A program made the translations under genes and the position numbers. The notes under the pieces were generated by a model. It ran no database searches. It was not told the DNA's origin and saw only the letters and a list, made by a program, of their open reading frames with translations. A stretch of 50,031 bases of DNA from Treponema sp. UBA1226 (GTDB lineage Bacteria; Spirochaetota; Spirochaetia; Treponematales; Treponemataceae): NCBI GenBank assembly GCA_002309195.1, contig DBWY01000003.1, positions 200,929 through 250,959 of the forward strand. The letters are read 5' to 3'. Shown here one piece after another: positions 40,586 to 50,026 of the stretch; position 1 is the first letter of the stretch, and every line of letters starts with the position of its first letter.

Positions 40586-42083
40586 ACCATCAAAGGCTCG
40601 CAGCCTATATTCATACACGGTACGCACCCGCACTCTTATCATATTTTTTACGTGCATTCTGTCAATTATTTTTCTTTCATCGTGCAGCCTCATAAACTTT
40701 GAAGAACTGGACATCAGTTCGAATGTTTCAGAAAATCAGATGTATTTTAATGAAAACAATGTAAGGCTGTACTTTTCTATCGAACCGGATAAAACAGTTC
40801 TTAAATCACTTCTTTCATTAAGAAAAAACGATTCTGTCATTGGCTCAGAAATTTCATGGACCGGCAGCATCTGCAGCATCCAGCCAAAAGAAGGCTTTAA
40901 AAAGAATACAGCGTACAGAGTTTCGATTAACGGAAGATGCAGGACTCATGACGACCGTTACTACAACATAAAATTTGAACGCAGCTTCATTTACGGAACC
41001 GACAATGATTTATTTCTTCTCATATCAATAAAAGAACCCAAAACAGATTCAGCTGCCGGAAATACAGCATCCCCATCAGAAACCTCTGCCCTCGAACTTA
41101 ACTTTAACCGTTCTGTTGACATAGCCGATTTTGAAAATAACTTTTCGGTTACTCCTTTTATTCAGCTTAAAAAAGAATACGAAGAAAATGACACTAAAAT
41201 AATAATCAAACCGCAGACAGACTGGTCAGTAAACACATATTTTACATGGAGCATAAAAAACTTAAAGTCAGCCGACGGATATGAACTTGCAGAAGAAGCA
41301 TCATCCACCTTCTGTGCAAAAGAAGATCTCATACAGTGCAAATTAGTTTCAGTAAATGCAGCAGAAATCTCTGACATAATAAACCTTGAATACACGCTAA
41401 AAAATGACTTAGAACTTTCAAATCAGACTCCTGCAGAAAATGCAATCGCAATGAGCGATTCGATTGCATTTAAATTTAACAAGGACATAGATTTTTCTTC
41501 ATTTAAAAGTCAACTATCGATTATTCCAGCAGTCAGGGGAAGTTTTGCACAGGATAAAAATACAATTCTTTTTATCCCAGAAAGTTCGTGGAAAATAAAT
41601 ACAGAATACACAGTTTTTATTTCAGGTTCAATAAAAGACACGAACGGAATCCCGATGCATGATGACGAATATTTTTCATTTAAAACATCAAGCAATTTTC
41701 TTTCTGTTAAAAACATCGCACTTAAAGATAAAAACACTACCGTGCTCACAGAAAATCCAGACTCTGTTACCGTTTCTGATTTTGATACTCTCTTTGCTGA
41801 AATTACATTTTCAGACAAGATTAACTCAAAAAACCTTACTAAGATCGAGCAGGCCGTATCTCTCGAAGCAGTTTTTCCACTTTTTCTAAAGACCCCGAAA
41901 TTAAAAGAAATAAAATGGTCTGACTCGAACAGAAAGGTAACACTTAAATACGAAGGTTTTTCATTTTCTGATACCGATGATTATATTTACCGTCTTAAAA
42001 TTAATTCTTCGCCCTCGCTTATAGTTTCAGAATCGGGTGAATACATGGAGGATGACACATGGACTGTTTTCATAACTCGCTAA
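40569..42083 (+). CDS. Lipoprotein with bacterial Ig-like (SbsA/Big_5 type) domains, copy 1
   Basis: A 504-residue lipoprotein. The signal region RTLIIFFTCILSIIFLSSC has Cys39 as acylation site; an N-terminal basic extension of about 20 residues precedes it. The mature protein has three Ig-like domains recognisable by repeated segments: NNVRLYFSIEPDKTVLKSLLSL, LELNFNRSVDIADFENNFSVTP and IAFKFNKDIDFSSFKSQLSIIP, each later followed by NTxYTxxISGxIKD-like strands (for example INTEYTVFISGSIKDTNG). Such domains usually serve surface display or binding. It overlaps the adaptor by 17 bases and the next lipoprotein gene by 25 bases. Its place inside an efflux operon is unusual. Confidence 0.85.
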   Translation: MLKHSEPSKARSLYSYTVRTRTLIIFFTCILSIIFLSSCSLINFEELDISSNVSENQMYFNENNVRLYFSIEPDKTVLKSLLSLRKNDSVIGSEISWTGSICSIQPKEGFKKNTAYRVSINGRCRTHDDRYYNIKFERSFIYGTDNDLFLLISIKEPKTDSAAGNTASPSETSALELNFNRSVDIADFENNFSVTPFIQLKKEYEENDTKIIIKPQTDWSVNTYFTWSIKNLKSADGYELAEEASSTFCAKEDLIQCKLVSVNAAEISDIINLEYTLKNDLELSNQTPAENAIAMSDSIAFKFNKDIDFSSFKSQLSIIPAVRGSFAQDKNTILFIPESSWKINTEYTVFISGSIKDTNGIPMHDDEYFSFKTSSNFLSVKNIALKDKNTTVLTENPDSVTVSDFDTLFAEITFSDKINSKNLTKIEQAVSLEAVFPLFLKTPKLKEIKWSDSNRKVTLKYEGFSFSDTDDYIYRLKINSSPSLIVSESGEYMEDDTWTVFITR

Positions 42084-43633
42084 GGGTAAATATAAGTTCT
42101 ATTACTTCAAGACACGCTATTTTAAGAAAAAGAACTGCTCAACCCCATGCACTTTTAACAGTAATCATTTTAATCTCATTAACCCTATACTCGTGTGCAC
42201 AGATTATTTTTCCGGACTTTAAAATAGAAAAAGTTGAACATAATAAAAAAGAAATCTGCATATATTTTTCATCAGAACCAGATGTAATTTCAATAAAAAA
42301 TTCTTTTACACTCACAAAAGATAATTACCTGGAAGACGGGACATTTTCTTTTTCAGGAAAGAAAGCTGTATTTACACCATTTAAGGGCATCGAAGAAAAT
42401 CACGATTACATAATTACTATAAGTACAGACGCAGAAAGCGTTAACGGAGAATCACTCTTAAATAAATACATGCTTTCATTTTCTACGAAAGAAAAAAATA
42501 TAGCACTTGAAATTACAGATTTTGAAAAATCAAATCAAGAGGAAAAAGATATTCTAAAAATACGTTTTAATGAATCAATAAAGCAGGAGTCGTTTTCTTC
42601 TGCCTTTTCAATCACTCCTTCTATCCAGTATTTTGTATTATGGAATAATGACTTTACATGTGCAAAAATACAGTTTCACACAAACCTGCAGAATAACCAG
42701 AGATATATCATTTCTATAAACACAAATCTTTCTGACATATACAACAATAAGCTTACAGACACATTTACAAACACATTCATACATAACCCGTATTATGAAA
42801 ATACAGCCGTAAAAGCCTATGCAATTTCAGAAAAAAACAATTCAAGTACAGAACTTATACAGAACGATATAACACAAAACATTTGTGTTGATTCTAAAAT
42901 TAAAATCCTCTTTGATAACGAAATAAATATAGAATCTGCAGTTTCTGCAATAAGCATCACTCCCGAAACAAGTTTTACAATCGAAAAAAACAATATTACT
43001 AAAAAAGAGCTTACGATAGTTTTTTCATCCCCTCCTGTTTACAAAACCAGATATAAAATAAAAATAGCCCAATCGATTACGGATATAAACCAGAACACAG
43101 TCCCTGCAGCAGAATATATTCTCGATTTTTCAAACCCTCGTGACAAACCGGTTTCGTTTATCGCAGGAATAACCGAACTCAAAGACGATTTATTCATCTT
43201 TGATGAATACTCAAATTATGAAACATTATTTTTTCCAGTAAACATTTATCCGACTGTAAATACAATAACATCTCCGGATATTAACTTCTATTTTATTTTT
43301 GAACTTTCAGACGAAACCGACAGAATAAACCTTCTTTCTGCAATGGAAAACATTACGATTTCGCGAACTCAAAACTGCATAGATTTTTCTCCTTATAGAA
43401 TTGAACAGATTACAAAAGCTGAATTTACTCAAAACCCGCTTTACGAAACATTAAAAACAAAAATTCCTCAAGATAAAATCACGGAAAATAATTTCTGCGT
43501 CATTAAATTTAATTCAACTGTGCAGAACAATGACAGTTCCGGTCTAGTAAAAATCTCAATCTCAAAAAACCTATGCGATAATCTTTCAAATAAAATTGAC
43601 TCACCCGTCACACTTTCTTTTAATAAAAAATAG
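42059..43633 (+). CDS. Lipoprotein with bacterial Ig-like (SbsA/Big_5 type) domains, copy 2
   Basis: A 524-residue lipoprotein with the lipobox LYSC (Cys46) after HALLTVIILISLTLYSC, then Ig-like domains like those of its upstream neighbour: KKEICIYFSSEPDVISIKNSF, ILKIRFNESIKQESFSSAFSITPS and KIKILFDNEINIESAVSAISITPE, each followed by a YIISI/YKIKIA strand. The two proteins are clearly paralogous by architecture, although similarity between their sequences is modest. The start at ATG 42059 follows GGAGG and lies within the previous gene. It precedes the first RND permease by 11 bases. Confidence 0.85.
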   Translation: MDCFHNSLRVNISSITSRHAILRKRTAQPHALLTVIILISLTLYSCAQIIFPDFKIEKVEHNKKEICIYFSSEPDVISIKNSFTLTKDNYLEDGTFSFSGKKAVFTPFKGIEENHDYIITISTDAESVNGESLLNKYMLSFSTKEKNIALEITDFEKSNQEEKDILKIRFNESIKQESFSSAFSITPSIQYFVLWNNDFTCAKIQFHTNLQNNQRYIISINTNLSDIYNNKLTDTFTNTFIHNPYYENTAVKAYAISEKNNSSTELIQNDITQNICVDSKIKILFDNEINIESAVSAISITPETSFTIEKNNITKKELTIVFSSPPVYKTRYKIKIAQSITDINQNTVPAAEYILDFSNPRDKPVSFIAGITELKDDLFIFDEYSNYETLFFPVNIYPTVNTITSPDINFYFIFELSDETDRINLLSAMENITISRTQNCIDFSPYRIEQITKAEFTQNPLYETLKTKIPQDKITENNFCVIKFNSTVQNNDSSGLVKISISKNLCDNLSNKIDSPVTLSFNKK

Positions 43634-43644
43634 AGGGAACCAAA

Positions 43645-46542
43645 TTGAAAAATATAATCGAATATTCTGTAAAACATCCGGTTTCTGTCATGATGTATTT
43701 TCTCCTTGTTTTTGCAGCAGGGCTTTTAAGTGCTCTTACAATAAAAATGGATTATCTTCCGTTCATAAGCGACAGAACACTTCTTGTAAGCACATCCTAC
43801 AACGGCATTCCATCTTCGCAGATGAAAGAACTCGTTACAATTCCGGTAGAAGATGCATTCAGCTCGATAAAAGGAATCAAAAACATGAGTTCCCTCACAC
43901 GCGACGGTCTTTCTTTCGTAAAAATTGAACTCCAGTATAAAACAAATATAAACGCTTCTTTAATTGAATCGCGCCAGATAATCGACAGACTTTCGCAAAT
44001 ACTCCCTCAAGACTGTTCAAAACCAGAAGTTGATATTTTCGGCGGACAAAAAAAACATCTTTTAAAAATCGCTGTAATTCCTAAAAACAAAGACTTATGT
44101 ACCGCACGTTATGAATCAGAAAAAGAGATCAAACAGTTTCTTCAGAAAATAAACGGCGTTGGAAAAATCTCTGTCAAAGGCGGACTAAAAGAACAGCTTG
44201 ATATAATCCTTAACCCCGAACTTGTAATCTCGCGAAACCTTTCTCTTGAACAGATTCAGAATGCTATAATGAGTTCAAACTATGAATATCCTGCAGGTAC
44301 AATATCAGATCTTAAGAATGAATATATTTTAAAAACATCCGGACTATACAAAACAATAGAAGAAATATATGAAACTCCAATCCATACAGAGAATGGAATA
44401 ATTCTGCTCAAGGAAATCGCAGAAATAAAACCTTCATTCGATGATAAAGAAAGCTTTTCGTTTTTCAATTCTGAAGAGTGTATAGAAATTTCTGTTGATA
44501 AGAAAACTGAATTCAGTCCGATAACGGTTTCAAAAAATATACGATCAGAATTAGAAAACATTAAAATGCTATATCCTCAATTCGACTTTCACATCATATC
44601 GGATATTTCAAAACAGATAAAAAACTCGATTTTTCTTGTATATATTTCTGCAATCATAAGTTCGCTCATTACTTTTTTAATTCTTTTTGTATTTTTAAGA
44701 AGCATAAAAATTTCGCTCATAGTTTCACTTACAATACCACTGTGCATTTTATTTTCAATTACAGTTTTAAGCCTTGCAGGCAAAACGATAAACTTGTTTT
44801 CACTTTCAGGAATTTCAATTTCCATCGGGATGATTGTAGACACATCAATAATTGTAATCGAAAACGTTCTCAGATCCCCAAAAAAAACAGCAGATAAATC
44901 AATCATCTTTGGCGCATTAAACGTCCAGAAATCAAACATAAGCTCATGCATGACAACGATAATCGTTTTTATCCCGTTTTTCCTTCTTCCAGGAATTTTC
45001 GGAGAATTATTCTGCGATCTTTCTCTGGCAATCATGGCAAGCATTTCGTGCTCACTTCTCATTTCCTTTACTTTTATTCCTGCATGCATAAAATTATTTT
45101 TAAAGCCCGGAGACTATAAAAACGTCAGTATCCCTTTTCTTCATAAAGCTGAACTATACTATAAAAATTTTCTTTTCAGGCACATGTCAGACATAAAACT
45201 TAAAAACAAGATCATATTTTTATCTTTTTTATGTTCAATAATAATTTTTCCTCTATTAAAAAAAGAGATCATCCAGAACTATGAAGATAAAAAAATTGAA
45301 TTTACTATAATCTACCCTCAAAACTATTCCATTGAACACACTCAATCGTGCACAAAAGAATTTATAAATCGCGTACTTGAATCGATTCAGCATATAACAA
45401 TTACATCAGACGGTGGAATCGAAAGCACAGACTTTGAATCTCTGGCCGACATCTCTCGCTCAAAGAACAACGTCGCCTGCTGCATCACGTACAAAACGCG
45501 CTCTCAAAAACAGAAAATAAGAGAAGTATTAAAATCAAGCGGCTTAAAATATTCTTTGCTCCAATCAAAAGACATTACTTCAGACGCACTTGACATCACC
45601 GACACATACATAATATGCGCCGCCTCCGAACAAGAACTTGAAAACAAAACACACGATTTTCCTTCCTGCATACCAGACGAATATCAAAATGAACACATAT
45701 TTATCCCCGACCCGATAAAATGCAATTTCTATAAAATTCCAAGATACTATATTTCCTCAACACTTTATCAGATGCTCGAAGGCTTAAACGCAGGCGACTT
45801 CCTTCAAAATGGGAAATACATCCCGCTTAAAATGAAATATCCAGAAGAAAAACTTGACGAAAGAAAATTATATATCCAGTACAAAAACACAACCATTCCG
45901 ATAAAATCACTCGGAAAATTTTCAACAGAATACAACAGAAAATCGCTTTTCAGATATAACAAACTCGATGCAAAAGAAATAATTCTATCCGATAAAAACA
46001 TTAAATCAAGACTGCCCAAAGACACAATCTCTACTTCTTATGAACAGAAAAAAGAGCTGTTCAAAACTTCTCTGGTTTTAATTTTAATCACACTGCTTCT
46101 ATTATATTGTCTTTTAGGTTCCCAGTTTGAGTCATTTCTGATGCCGCTCATATTTTTACTTACAGTCATTCCGTCGTTTGCAGGAGCACTCGTTTTTCTT
46201 TTTATATTCAACCAGACTCTCAATATCAACGGGATCCTGGCGCTGATTATTCTTTTCGGAACATCTGTAAACAATTCCATCATTCTTTATGAAAGCATAA
46301 ATTTTAACCAAGCTTCAAGATCAATATCACCGGACTGCTTTGTATCAAGACTTCGCCCGATTGCAATAACAACACTTACATCAGTCTGTGCTTTAATTCC
46401 ATTTACAATCAGTTTTTCCGGAATAAACACGCAGACTTCAATGGCAATTGCACTTACAGGCGGACTCATTGTCTCTCTTCCTGCAATCCTGATTATTTAC
46501 CCGATTATTTTCACTTCTGTTTTTAAAAGGAGTTCAAAATGA
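43645..46542 (+). CDS. RND efflux permease, first of a tandem pair
   Basis: A 965-residue AcrB/HAE-type inner-membrane proton-driven pump subunit. It starts MKNIIEYSVKHPVSVMMYFL (first helix) and has two large periplasmic porter regions (about 35-325 and 540-790) and two six-helix bundles. The proton-relay Asp lies in GMIVDTSIIVIENVLR, with Thr where AcrB has its second Asp; the TM10 Lys is replaced by Asn in FGTSVNNSIILYES, as in other GxxVNN-type pumps. Start codon is TTG at 43645, preceded by GAGGG; no other start fits. It overlaps the second permease by 4 bases, so a hetero-oligomeric pump like MdtBC is likely. Confidence 0.94.
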   Translation: MKNIIEYSVKHPVSVMMYFLLVFAAGLLSALTIKMDYLPFISDRTLLVSTSYNGIPSSQMKELVTIPVEDAFSSIKGIKNMSSLTRDGLSFVKIELQYKTNINASLIESRQIIDRLSQILPQDCSKPEVDIFGGQKKHLLKIAVIPKNKDLCTARYESEKEIKQFLQKINGVGKISVKGGLKEQLDIILNPELVISRNLSLEQIQNAIMSSNYEYPAGTISDLKNEYILKTSGLYKTIEEIYETPIHTENGIILLKEIAEIKPSFDDKESFSFFNSEECIEISVDKKTEFSPITVSKNIRSELENIKMLYPQFDFHIISDISKQIKNSIFLVYISAIISSLITFLILFVFLRSIKISLIVSLTIPLCILFSITVLSLAGKTINLFSLSGISISIGMIVDTSIIVIENVLRSPKKTADKSIIFGALNVQKSNISSCMTTIIVFIPFFLLPGIFGELFCDLSLAIMASISCSLLISFTFIPACIKLFLKPGDYKNVSIPFLHKAELYYKNFLFRHMSDIKLKNKIIFLSFLCSIIIFPLLKKEIIQNYEDKKIEFTIIYPQNYSIEHTQSCTKEFINRVLESIQHITITSDGGIESTDFESLADISRSKNNVACCITYKTRSQKQKIREVLKSSGLKYSLLQSKDITSDALDITDTYIICAASEQELENKTHDFPSCIPDEYQNEHIFIPDPIKCNFYKIPRYYISSTLYQMLEGLNAGDFLQNGKYIPLKMKYPEEKLDERKLYIQYKNTTIPIKSLGKFSTEYNRKSLFRYNKLDAKEIILSDKNIKSRLPKDTISTSYEQKKELFKTSLVLILITLLLLYCLLGSQFESFLMPLIFLLTVIPSFAGALVFLFIFNQTLNINGILALIILFGTSVNNSIILYESINFNQASRSISPDCFVSRLRPIAITTLTSVCALIPFTISFSGINTQTSMAIALTGGLIVSLPAILIIYPIIFTSVFKRSSK

Positions 46543-49493
46543 ATTATCATGCAAAAAAGAAATTCTTTTTTGTTTTTGCAATTATCTCAATTCTTTTCTC
46601 TTATTCAGCTTCTAATATAAAATTTTCAGACATTCATAACTCAAAATTTCATACCTTTTCGATTAAATTTAAATACTACGGAATCGACCCGATTGCAATC
46701 GAGAAAATCATTACAAAACCCCTGGAAGAAAAATTCTGCGAACTCGACTCCCTTTACGAACTAAAATCAACATGCCGCTTTAATGAATCAATAACAACCG
46801 CATGGTTCTACAGCTCTGCAAATCAAGACCACATATATCTGAAAATCAGAAAAATTACAGAAGACCTCTATAACAGCCTTCCGCAAAATGTCCAGAGACC
46901 CGAAATCTATAACTCAAATTCAGAAGATAAATCTATAACTTGTATCGCGATAAACTGTCCGGACACAATCCTTGAAAGAAACATAAAACCCCACCTTGAA
47001 TCCATTCCAGGAGTCAGCGAAGTCATTATTTCTGGAAAAAATAACCAGACCGTAAGCATTCAGTTTGACAACAAACACATTTCAAACTATCACATCATTC
47101 CTTCAAACATTTCAAAAGCCGTAAACTTTTTTAATGCTCCAAACCTCATCGCCTCAAAAAAATCCGGACTGTTTAAAAGCTCTTTTTTTATAAAAAATAA
47201 AATTGAATCAAAAGAAGAACTTTCAGATATACAGTTATTCCAGGGAAAATCTGCCTTAAATCTATCAACTATAGCAGATATAAATTTTTCAACCCAAAAA
47301 CAAAATGAGCTTGAACTTTTAAACAACACAAAAACCGCATACATAAACATTAAAGCATCAGGAAATTCAAATAAAATAAACATTTCAGAAAAAACTCATA
47401 CTCTCCTTAATAAAGCTGAATATAAGAAATACAACCCTGTATTCCTTTACGATACAGGCAAAAAGCAGAAAAACCTACTCCTTTCTGTATGCGGCACTTT
47501 AATAATCACGATTATACTGAACATAATTTTTTCATATTTATTTTACAGATCAATAAAACTTTCCTTAATCCTTTCAGTAATTATATGTTCAGCAATTTTA
47601 TGGACAGCAGGACTGCTTTCAATAATAAACGTTTCTATTAACGAGCAAATTCTTTCAGGAATTTCACTTTCAACAGGGCTTATTGCAGATACAGCCCTTG
47701 TAATATTTGAAATCCTGAACAATTCTGTCTCTAAAAAAATATTTTTCAAAAAAGTAAATTTGACTTTAAGCGCCGCATCAGCATCAACAGCCACAACGCT
47801 CATTGCAGTTATCCCACTTTTCTTTATGACAGACATTACCCCTGGAATAAAAAGTTCAGGAATTTCTATCTTTACAATGCTTATTGTTTCATCCGTGATT
47901 TCATTGTTTTTTCTTCCACCATTTTTACCCGACATACTTAGAAAAAAATATAACACAGAATCAATAACCGCACCTCTAATCAAGACAATCAGTCAAATCC
48001 TAAAGAAAAGAAATACATTAAAGAAAATATTTTTATTCTCCTCGATTTTATCAATCGTTTTATTCATAATATCAGATAAGAACATCTCACAAAGTGATAT
48101 GAGCGACATCATATACTATTCAATTGAATACAATCCGGAAAAGAAAATCGATTCAATACACACAGAACTAACTCCATATATAAACGAAATAAGCAAAATT
48201 TCGCAGATAGATTTTATAAAATCTACAATTCTTCGCGGTAAAGTTGAATTTGAAGTAATACATTCATCAAATTCAAAATCGAAAATTATAAAACAGATTG
48301 CATCAAAATCAGGTTTAATAAAAGACGGAGATGTTTATATTCCATCAGGCTCAGAAAAGAAATACAAAAATCCCGTAACACTTCAGATAGCAGTTACAGG
48401 TGATGATGAATCAAAATGCAGGGCGCTCGCAAAAGAAGCTGCTTTTCTCATCAATAAAAACAATCTTTCTCTTCAAACAACATTAAATTTCAAAGAAGAA
48501 GAAAAAATGTTCAGTTACATTCCTTCGAAAATAAAACTTGCAAAATTAAATCTTTCAACTTTCGATGCAGCACAGCAGCTGCGCTACAGTATTTTTGATT
48601 CCGTAATCTCAAAAATATTTATAAACAACAATGAAACTGACGTTACACTCTCATCAACTAATTCAAAAAAACTTCCAGATATCACTGAACTTAATTTTAT
48701 TACACGAGATGATTCTGTCAGAATATCGTCAACCGGAATTTTAAAAGAAGATAAAATCCCCAGTCAGATACACAGACTCGATTCTCAACCATGTGCATAT
48801 TTTTCTATTGAGCTTAATAAAAAGACATTTACCAGAGAGATGAACAAAATAAAAAGAATTCTTTCATCTATAAAAACACAAGAAGGATATAAATTTATTT
48901 TTCCTTCTTCAATTAAACAGAATCAAATTGCGTACAAAAAACTTTCTGCAATAATTTTTTTCTGCATCTTCTGTATATATTGTTTTTTAACCGCACAGAA
49001 CGAAGATTTTAAGATTTCATTCAGTATTCTTTGCTGTATTCCTTCGTCATTATTTTTACCATTATCAATTCGTCTTATAACACGAACTGCAATAAGTTTT
49101 GGCGATACAGTCGGAATAATTTTATTATCCGGAATCGTAATCAACAACTCCATCTATATCAGCGAAGCACCAGAATTTTCTGTAATAAAAAAAATAAACT
49201 GCCGAATCGAAAGCATCTTAATCACAAGCCTCACAACAATTTTAGGCTCTCTTCCGATGATGTGTCTTTCACATTCGCAGTTTATAAAATCGCTCAGTTT
49301 TTTCATGACATTTGGAATACTAAACTCACTTATCGTCAGTTTATTTTTATTCCCATCTATGCTCGACGATGCTTATTATTCAGTTTTAAAACACGAGGTC
49401 TATTATACCGCTGAATCAAAACAAACATCAGATCAAAAAGACATCCACCGACAGATGTCCAGAAAAACACCCAGAACTTTCCCCAGAAAATAG
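46539..49493 (+). CDS. RND efflux permease, second of a tandem pair, divergent
   Basis: A 984-residue RND permease, less conserved than its neighbour. Helix 1 (FFFVFAIISILFSYSASNI) is followed by porter domains and two helix bundles. The TM4 Asp remains in STGLIADTALVIFEIL, but the usual ENV/ENA motif is degraded, and TM10 reads SGIVINNSIYISEAPEF. The sequence is rich in Ser, Asn, Ile and Lys. Such uneven pairs occur where one partner moves protons and the other shapes the substrate path. The C-terminal tail of about 45 residues (ESKQTSDQKDIHRQMSRKTPRTFPRK) overlaps the convergent gene at 49357-49908 by 137 bases. Confidence 0.9.
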   Translation: MNYHAKKKFFFVFAIISILFSYSASNIKFSDIHNSKFHTFSIKFKYYGIDPIAIEKIITKPLEEKFCELDSLYELKSTCRFNESITTAWFYSSANQDHIYLKIRKITEDLYNSLPQNVQRPEIYNSNSEDKSITCIAINCPDTILERNIKPHLESIPGVSEVIISGKNNQTVSIQFDNKHISNYHIIPSNISKAVNFFNAPNLIASKKSGLFKSSFFIKNKIESKEELSDIQLFQGKSALNLSTIADINFSTQKQNELELLNNTKTAYINIKASGNSNKINISEKTHTLLNKAEYKKYNPVFLYDTGKKQKNLLLSVCGTLIITIILNIIFSYLFYRSIKLSLILSVIICSAILWTAGLLSIINVSINEQILSGISLSTGLIADTALVIFEILNNSVSKKIFFKKVNLTLSAASASTATTLIAVIPLFFMTDITPGIKSSGISIFTMLIVSSVISLFFLPPFLPDILRKKYNTESITAPLIKTISQILKKRNTLKKIFLFSSILSIVLFIISDKNISQSDMSDIIYYSIEYNPEKKIDSIHTELTPYINEISKISQIDFIKSTILRGKVEFEVIHSSNSKSKIIKQIASKSGLIKDGDVYIPSGSEKKYKNPVTLQIAVTGDDESKCRALAKEAAFLINKNNLSLQTTLNFKEEEKMFSYIPSKIKLAKLNLSTFDAAQQLRYSIFDSVISKIFINNNETDVTLSSTNSKKLPDITELNFITRDDSVRISSTGILKEDKIPSQIHRLDSQPCAYFSIELNKKTFTREMNKIKRILSSIKTQEGYKFIFPSSIKQNQIAYKKLSAIIFFCIFCIYCFLTAQNEDFKISFSILCCIPSSLFLPLSIRLITRTAISFGDTVGIILLSGIVINNSIYISEAPEFSVIKKINCRIESILITSLTTILGSLPMMCLSHSQFIKSLSFFMTFGILNSLIVSLFLFPSMLDDAYYSVLKHEVYYTAESKQTSDQKDIHRQMSRKTPRTFPRK

Positions 49494-49908
49494 AAAATAA
49501 CACTGGAACAAAACTTAAAACCATGCAGATTTCATGATAAACTTCTGCCCTGCACATGTGCGTCATAAGAATTTCAAAATCATTTTCATCCGGAGCAAAA
49601 TCTCCGTCATTCCATGTCGGCATTTTACTCTTCCATTTTTTTATCATCAAAATTCTATACAACGCTTTTTCGAAAGATTTTTCTCTAAACCACCATCGAT
49701 TATATGTGCAATATTTTTCTATCAGTTTATAAAAGAAATTTGCAAAACTGATTCTTATTGTAAAATGAAATAGAGTCGTAAAAACAGTTATAAGGATTGA
49801 AAACAGAATTGCGTTATACTGAATTTTTACAATAAAAAACATTATGATAGAAAGAACTATCAAGAGCAGGTAAATTGAATTTAATAAAACCTTTTTCTTT
49901 TTCGTCAT
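49357..49908 (-). CDS. Membrane protein resembling CrtO-type acyltransferases
   Basis: A 183-residue membrane protein with helices at about 8-30 and 32-55 and a C-terminal pair at about 133-165. The middle carries WWFREKSFEKALYRILMIKKWKSKMP and the end reads LFDLMFVLIQRYNRPRVLKL. This resembles the small glycosyl-4,4'-diaponeurosporenoate acyltransferase (CrtO) family, whose members share the KxWKxxLP, CRAE.xH and QRYNRPR motifs (here HMCRAEVYHE). That assignment is from memory of the motifs; no carotenoid gene is nearby, so the true acyl acceptor is unknown. GGGTGA is a plausible ribosome binding site. Its 3' 137 bases are antisense to the RND gene's end. Confidence 0.72.
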   Translation of the reverse strand: MTKKKKVLLNSIYLLLIVLSIIMFFIVKIQYNAILFSILITVFTTLFHFTIRISFANFFYKLIEKYCTYNRWWFREKSFEKALYRILMIKKWKSKMPTWNDGDFAPDENDFEILMTHMCRAEVYHEICMVLSFVPVLFSIFWGKFWVFFWTSVGGCLFDLMFVLIQRYNRPRVLKLNNKHRRA

Positions 49909-49944
49909 AAATCACCCATTTGGATAATTACAAACATAAAAATA

Positions 49945-50026
49945 ACGCGGACAAAAAAAAAGCCTGGCAGCTTGCCTAACATCGTAAATGCGTCAAGTCA
50001 CGCGGACAAAAAAAAGCCTGGCAGCT
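49945..50026. repeat. Direct repeat at the 5S rRNA 3' boundary
   Basis: ACGCGGACAAAAAAAAA then GCCTGGCAGCT (49945-49972) recurs at 50000-50026 with one A fewer; spacing is 55 bases. Read on the minus strand each copy is the 3' end of a 5S-like RNA (AGCTGCCAGGC) plus a T8-T9 tract. It is a duplicated gene end and terminator. Confidence 0.75.

Noticed and set aside
44589..45089. 166-codon minus-strand frame inside the first RND permease
   Set aside because: Antisense shadow of transmembrane codons; no ribosome binding site or family match.
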